Shown: positions 58,401 to 64,000 of the stretch, piece after piece | How positions within the stretch are numbered: the stretch's first letter is position 1 | How the letters are laid out: the number at the start of each line of letters is the position of its first letter | Assembly: GCF_000820305.1 (NCBI RefSeq) | Contig: NZ_CDBH01000039.1 | Coordinates: 62,001-126,000, forward strand | Source of the DNA: Aeromonas dhakensis | Lineage (GTDB): Bacteria; Pseudomonadota; Gammaproteobacteria; Enterobacterales; Aeromonadaceae | DNA length: 64,000 bases | Direction: 5' to 3' | Notes under the pieces: generated by a model | Databases searched by the model: none | Told to the model about the DNA's origin: nothing | Seen by the model: only the letters and a program-made list of their open reading frames with translations | Translations under genes and position numbers: made by a program

Positions 58401-59744
58401 TCAGAGCAGTATGCTGGTCAGGATAAAGCCCAGCGAGCAGGAGGTCACCACCCCGATCAGCCCCGGAATGATGAAGCTGTGGTTGATGATGAACTTGCCG
58501 ATGCGGGTGGTGCCGGAGCGGTCGAAACCGATACAGGCCAGATCGCTCGGGTAGGTCGGCAGCACGAAGTAGCCGTAGCTGGCCGGCAGGAAAGCGATCA
58601 GCAGCTTGGGTTCGACCCCCAGCGCCAGCCCCATGGGGGCGATGGCAGTCAGCGCCGCGGCCTGGCTGTTTACCAGCTTGGAGATGAGGAACAGCACCAG
58701 GGCGTAGGTCCAGGGCTGGGCCTGTACCACGTGGGCCAGGGTCTCTTTGAGCAGCGGCATGTGGGCCTGGAAGAAGGTTTCGCTCATCCAGGCAACCCCG
58801 AACACGGAGAAGATGGCGACCATGCCCGCCTTGAAGACGGCGCCGTTGGCGATCTCGCCCGGCTTGACCTTGCAGCGCATCAGTATGATGGCGCCGGCGA
58901 TCAGCATCATCATCTGGATCACCAGGTTCATGGAAAGCGGGCCGGTTTTGTCCTTGATGGTGAAGACCGGACGCAGACCTTCGTTGGCCCCCAGCAGTAC
59001 CACGGCAGCGATGGCGGCGAAGAAGATCCAGGTAGACCAGTAGGCCTCTTTCGGGAACTTGGTGTTGAGCAGGGTTTCACCGCCGCCATAGATAAAGGCG
59101 CGCTGCTCCGGATCCTGGATCTTGGCCTGGAACTCCTCGTCCTTGTCCAGATCCTTGCCGCGGCGCAGGCTCCAGAGGGCCGCGACGATGACGCCGGTCA
59201 GGGAGGAGGGGATGGCGATCATCAGGATGTCGAGCAGACCGTAGGCCTGACCGATGCCGTGACCGGCCGCCAGGATGGAGACCATGGAGACCACGGCCAC
59301 CGAGACCGGCGAGGCGCAGATGGCCATCTGGGAGGCGACGGAGGCCACTGCCATCGGGCGCTCGGGACGGATGTTCTTCTGCAGCGCGATGTCGGCGATG
59401 ATGGGGAACATGGTGTAGACCACGTGGCCGGTACCGCACAGGAAGGTGAGGGTCCAGGTGGTGAGCGGGGCCAGTATGGTGATGTATTGGGGGTGACGGC
59501 GCAGCAGACGCTCGGCCACCTGCATCATCAGGTTGAGACCGCCGGCGGTCTGCAGGGTGGCGGCACAACCGATCACCGCCAGTATGGTCAGCATCACCTG
59601 CACCGGCGGTTCGCCCGGTACCAGACCGAACACGAAGGTCAGCAGGAACAGACCGATGCCGCTGATGAGACCCAGCCCCATGCCGCCAAACCGGGTACCC
59701 AGCAGCAAGCAGCCGAGTACCACCAAAAATTCCATCAAGATCAT
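58401..59744 (-). CDS. dcuB: Anaerobic C4-dicarboxylate transporter DcuB
   Basis: A 447-residue membrane antiporter exchanging fumarate or malate for succinate during fumarate respiration. Closely colinear with E. coli DcuB: PGEPPVQVMLTILAVIGCAATLQ, LCGTGHVVYTMFPIIADIA, NIRPERPMAVASVASQM, WSLRRGKDLDKDEEFQ and YPSDLACIGFDRSGTT. GAGGT precedes ATG 59744. A FNR-like site lies 125 bases upstream. It is the second anaerobic dicarboxylate carrier within 4 kb, facing dcuC. Confidence 0.93.
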   Translation of the reverse strand: MILMEFLVVLGCLLLGTRFGGMGLGLISGIGLFLLTFVFGLVPGEPPVQVMLTILAVIGCAATLQTAGGLNLMMQVAERLLRRHPQYITILAPLTTWTLTFLCGTGHVVYTMFPIIADIALQKNIRPERPMAVASVASQMAICASPVSVAVVSMVSILAAGHGIGQAYGLLDILMIAIPSSLTGVIVAALWSLRRGKDLDKDEEFQAKIQDPEQRAFIYGGGETLLNTKFPKEAYWSTWIFFAAIAAVVLLGANEGLRPVFTIKDKTGPLSMNLVIQMMMLIAGAIILMRCKVKPGEIANGAVFKAGMVAIFSVFGVAWMSETFFQAHMPLLKETLAHVVQAQPWTYALVLFLISKLVNSQAAALTAIAPMGLALGVEPKLLIAFLPASYGYFVLPTYPSDLACIGFDRSGTTRIGKFIINHSFIIPGLIGVVTSCSLGFILTSILL

Positions 59745-60120
59745 TCCATTACCTCGCGTTATTTAATCCATGTAAGTGCTGTGTTGGGCGCATGGACCGG
59801 GATTGTCTGTTTTTTATTTAGCCCTAAAGGGTTAGTGGTTATTTTGCCTGCCACAAGGGGGCAAAAATTTGAGGTACTTCAATAACTCATCGCTTTTTGA
59901 TTTAACGCCATAAAAACCACGTATTAACCCTTTTGTTATTTTATGGGTAACAGGTGGCATCGTATGGAGCTTGAAGGCGGGCAGGGTAGCAGGATAAAAA
60001 GGCGAGGGGAGCGGTTTGTTGCAAAAAAAGTGATTAATTGTGGCCAAGACAAGCCGGTGGCAGGGGAGCGGGCAACAAAAAGCCGACCCTGAGGTCGGCT
60101 TTGTCGGCAAAGTCCCGTAA
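59745..60120. promoter_or_regulatory. dcuB upstream region with FNR-like site
   Basis: About 376 AT-rich bases between dcuB and asnS. TTGA-N6-TCAA at 59869-59882 is an FNR core match. The remainder holds no gene; the asnS terminator is at its right end. Confidence 0.55.
60079..60105 (-). terminator. Rho-independent terminator of asnS
   Basis: The stem AAAGCCGACC/GGTCGGCTTT (60079-60088 with 60093-60102) is followed on the minus strand by TTGTTG. Confidence 0.8.
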
Positions 60121-61521
<1,401 letters not shown>

Positions 61522-61651
61522 CGAAATATTGTCTCCAGCTTGTTCTTGCAGCGCTATTTGCAACACTAGGGGTCTGGCCCGGGCACAGATGGCCCACCAT
61601 GGCAGACTAAGCCGTTCATCTTACCCGCGCAGGTTTGATAAACAAGCAAAA

Positions 61652-62065
61652 ATGTCGGACTCTGGGGGGGATTTCGGCGCCAATCGCTTCATTGGCGGGC
61701 CAGCGGAACGGGGGATGGACGTGAAAGAGCGGCGACGGGGGCCGGACGGGCTGACACGGGTGTTGCGGGGGCTGGTGATCCTCTGCTGGGGCGGCTTTAT
61801 CGTGCTGCTCTCCCTCTACCACTTCGCCCGGCCAGAGGTGGCCTACGGTTTTCTGGTCTATGGCGGGATCAAGGTGCGCCAGAGCTGGGATCCCCAGCTC
61901 ACCCCCTGGCTGCTGCACGGGCTCTGGGGATGCTGCCTGCTGACCCTGGCGGTGCTGCTGGCAGAGCGTTGGCGCTGCCGGCGGCGGGAGGACACGGGGC
62001 GGGTGCACCTGGCTATCTTGCTGCTGATCCTCGTCGCCAGCCTGCTGTTCTACTACCTGGACTAG
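61652..62065 (+). CDS. Hypothetical small membrane protein
   Basis: A protein of 137 residues, or 116 if it starts at 61715 where GGGGG precedes the ATG. Three hydrophobic segments (about residues 44-61, 89-106 and 119-134 in the long form) separated by charged loops; no family recognised. Its stop shares CTAG with the stop of the converging HAMP gene, a four-base overlap. Confidence 0.5.
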   Translation: MSDSGGDFGANRFIGGPAERGMDVKERRRGPDGLTRVLRGLVILCWGGFIVLLSLYHFARPEVAYGFLVYGGIKVRQSWDPQLTPWLLHGLWGCCLLTLAVLLAERWRCRRREDTGRVHLAILLLILVASLLFYYLD

Positions 62066-62904
62066 TCTGCCGGCCCGGAGGGGTCGCGGCTGGAGGGCGC
62101 TTGCCCCGCCCGCGGCTGCTCGCCAGCGGAGCGCTTGCCGAGCTGGCGTTCCACGCTGTCGAGCATCTGGTTGTAGGCCAGCGCCACCCGACCAATCTCG
62201 TCCCCCTCATCCCCTTCCAGCCGGTGGCCGAAGTCGTGCAGATCGGTGGCCTCCTCCATGGAGCGGGTCAGCTGGTTGAGGGGGCGGACGATCCAGGTAC
62301 GGATGACCCAGAGGGTGAGCAGCAGCCCCAGCCCGAAGATGACGGTGAGGCTCAGGGCCGAGGTGAGAATGTTCTGCTCGACCCGGGTAAACAGGGTGTC
62401 GAGGGAGTAATCAAAGCGCACCGCTCCCAGCACGGTATTCTCCGGCACCTGGTGGCAGCTGGTGCAATCGGTGCCGCGAAAATCCTTCTTGGCCAGCAGT
62501 GGGCGGGTCACCACCAGCTTGCTGTGCATGCCGTCGTGTACCACCTCCAGGCTCCCTTTACCCGCCAGTGCCAGCTCGTCGAACCTGTCCTTGGACTGCT
62601 CGTGCTCGCGGCCGGCCCCGTACTGCTTGCTCACCGCCTCGCTGCGCACGATGCGGGCATCCTCCACGTGAGCGTGTTCGAGAAACTTGTCGCGCAGGGT
62701 ATCGCGGGCTTCCATCTTGCCGGTCAGCATCAGCATGTTGAGCCCATCGAAATAGGCTTCGGTCTGCTCGCGGCTCTGCTCCTTGATGAGGGTCAGAATG
62801 AGGTCGCGCTCGCGCACCGCCTGATAGGCCGCGGAAAACACCAGCACCATGGAGAAGATGAACAGCAGGAAGAAGTTGATTTTGGCAGCAATGGAGAGGC
62901 GCAT
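62062..62904 (-). CDS. Monoheme HAMP-domain membrane sensor without output domain
   Basis: A 280-residue protein: TM helix at about 8-28, a periplasmic domain with a single heme-binding motif CTSCH (C147, C150, H151), a second TM helix at about 187-207, and a HAMP domain to about 255, then a short unstructured tail. There is no kinase, cyclase or methyl-accepting domain. A covalently bound heme suggests redox or gas sensing. The gene stands alone, so its partner is unknown. Close to dcuB and asnS, not to cytochrome genes. Confidence 0.75.
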   Translation of the reverse strand: MRLSIAAKINFFLLFIFSMVLVFSAAYQAVRERDLILTLIKEQSREQTEAYFDGLNMLMLTGKMEARDTLRDKFLEHAHVEDARIVRSEAVSKQYGAGREHEQSKDRFDELALAGKGSLEVVHDGMHSKLVVTRPLLAKKDFRGTDCTSCHQVPENTVLGAVRFDYSLDTLFTRVEQNILTSALSLTVIFGLGLLLTLWVIRTWIVRPLNQLTRSMEEATDLHDFGHRLEGDEGDEIGRVALAYNQMLDSVERQLGKRSAGEQPRAGQAPSSRDPSGPAD

Positions 62905-62999
62905 GGGAACGGTACATCTGTTGGGTAAAACCCGCGCAGTCTACGCGTCTTGGCTGCCCGGGTCTGGTGTCTTGCTCACATTCTGATGAAAAAGATTCA

Positions 63000-63027
63000 A
63001 AAGACCCTGCCTGAGCGGCAGGGTCTG
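63000..63027 (-). terminator. Hairpin terminator of bioA
   Basis: The stem AGACCCTGCC/GGCAGGGTCT lies just beyond the bioA stop. The minus-strand tail is TTTTGAATC. Confidence 0.75.
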
Positions 63028-63037
63028 CGCTGTTGGC

Positions 63038-64000
63038 TCAGAACTCGCCGCTGTGGATGGCGGCGGCGATGGCGCCGGTCAGCACGGTCAACTGTGCCGG
63101 GCTGATGACGAAGGGGGGCATCAGGTAGATGAGCTTGCCAAAGGGGCGGATCCAGGCGCCCAGCTCCACGAACTTGCGCTGGATGCGCGCCACGTCCACC
63201 CGCTCCTTCATCTCCACCACCCCGATGGCGCCGAGCACCCGCACGTCGGCCACCGCCGGATGCAGGGTCAGTTCCACCAGCTCGGTGCGCAGCTGATGCT
63301 CGATGGCGCGCACCCGCTCAGCCCAAGGCGAGGCCAGCAGCAGTTCGATGGAGGCGTTGGCCACGGCGCAGGCCAGCGGGTTGCCCATAAAGGTCGGCCC
63401 ATGCATGAAGACGCCAGCCTTCCCATCACACACGGTGCGAGCCACATGTTCGGTAGTGAGTGTGGCCGACAGCGTCAGGTAGCCGCCGGTAAGCGCCTTG
63501 CCCAGACACATGATGTCGGGGCTGATGCCGGCCCAGTCGCAGGCAAACAGCTGGCCGGTGCGGCCAAAGCCGGTGGCTATCTCGTCGGCAATCAAGAGCA
63601 CGCCGAACTCGTCGCACAGGGCGCGCACCCACTGCAGGTAGCGGGGGTGGTAGAAGCGCATGCCGCCGGCGCCCTGTACTATGGGTTCGAGCACGATGGC
63701 GGCGATCTCCTCGTGATGGTCCGCCATCAGGGTGGCCAGCTCCACCACGCAACGCTCGTCCCACTCGGCGTGGAAACGGCAGCTGGGGGCTTCCACGAAA
63801 TGGTGCTCGGGCAGGAAGCCCTTGTAGAGCTCGTGCATGCCGCCATCCGGGTCGCACACGCTCATGGCGCCGAAGGTGTCGCCGTGATAGCCACCGCGCA
63901 GGGCAACGAACTTGGCGCGAGGCGTCCCTTTGGCGTGCCAGTACTGCTGGGCCATCTTGAGCGCCACCTCTACCGCCACCGAGCCTGAATCCGCCAGAAA
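63038..64000 (-). CDS. bioA: Adenosylmethionine-8-amino-7-oxononanoate aminotransferase, C-terminal part
   Basis: The last 320 residues of a biotin-synthesis aminotransferase; the start lies right of the window. Features of the PLP fold-type I class III enzyme: [58 protein letters not shown] with the Schiff-base lysine, and [17 protein letters not shown]. The divergent bioBFCD operon is expected beyond the right edge but is not visible. Confidence 0.93.
   Translation of the reverse strand, partial: FLADSGSVAVEVALKMAQQYWHAKGTPRAKFVALRGGYHGDTFGAMSVCDPDGGMHELYKGFLPEHHFVEAPSCRFHAEWDERCVVELATLMADHHEEIAAIVLEPIVQGAGGMRFYHPRYLQWVRALCDEFGVLLIADEIATGFGRTGQLFACDWAGISPDIMCLGKALTGGYLTLSATLTTEHVARTVCDGKAGVFMHGPTFMGNPLACAVANASIELLLASPWAERVRAIEHQLRTELVELTLHPAVADVRVLGAIGVVEMKERVDVARIQRKFVELGAWIRPFGKLIYLMPPFVISPAQLTVLTGAIAAAIHSGEF

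Noticed and set aside
57576-59885. 769-codon plus-strand frame over the DUF71 and dcuB genes
   Set aside because: Antisense to two genes with clear motifs.

Overview
The window looks like a chromosomal segment of an Aeromonas-type gammaproteobacterium. The housekeeping genes (icd, asnS, dapE, smpB, ratA/ratB, bamE, udp, dcuB, dcuC, dsdA/dsdC) are close to their enterobacterial counterparts. The tmRNA encodes the gammaproteobacterial tag ANDENYALAA. Most of the window is GC-rich with short, terminator-punctuated operons. The genus is inferred from overall character, not from a database search.

Layout. 1-12.4 kb: end of a malX-type PTS gene with malY, a fructose-family PTS transporter, manA with a divergent AraC regulator, icd, and a SulP anion transporter. 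12.4-15.1 kb: the D-serine catabolic pair dsdA/dsdC. 15.1-33.4 kb: a genomic island of lower GC carrying a DNA phosphorothioation (PT) modification-restriction system. 33.5-36.7 kb: ssrA (tmRNA), smpB, ratA-ratB, an NAD(P)-binding protein and bamE. 36.8-46.1 kb: nucleoside and alcohol metabolism (yiaY-like dehydrogenase, udp, rihA), a pseudouridine synthase, a chemoreceptor, a LysE exporter and a DUF1460 protein. 46.2-50.3 kb: two cation/proton antiporters around a GH84-like glycosidase. 50.6-52.9 kb: the yffB-dapE-M15 peptidase-DUF2897 operon. 53-60 kb: a LysR regulator, a candidate sRNA, and two anaerobic C4-dicarboxylate carriers (dcuC, dcuB), each with an FNR-like box. 60.1-64 kb: asnS, two membrane proteins (one a monoheme HAMP sensor) and the 3' part of bioA.

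The island is the most interesting part. A minus-strand operon encodes an M15/hedgehog-like protein and a PT-associated methyltransferase, then dndB-dndC-dndD-dndE (sulfur insertion into the DNA backbone). A plus-strand operon encodes dptF-dptG-dptH (PT-dependent restriction). The two operons converge on a shared terminator. dndA is absent, so a housekeeping cysteine desulfurase must supply sulfur. At the end of the restriction operon sits an AT-rich two-gene cassette: a winged-helix/four-TM membrane protein and a second DGQHR (DndB-like) protein. I do not recognise this pair from any named system, and it is the best candidate for an undescribed module. The operator TACG-N10-CGTA lies upstream of dndB. 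The island abuts the 3' end of ssrA, a classic integration site, but no integrase or flanking repeat is visible.
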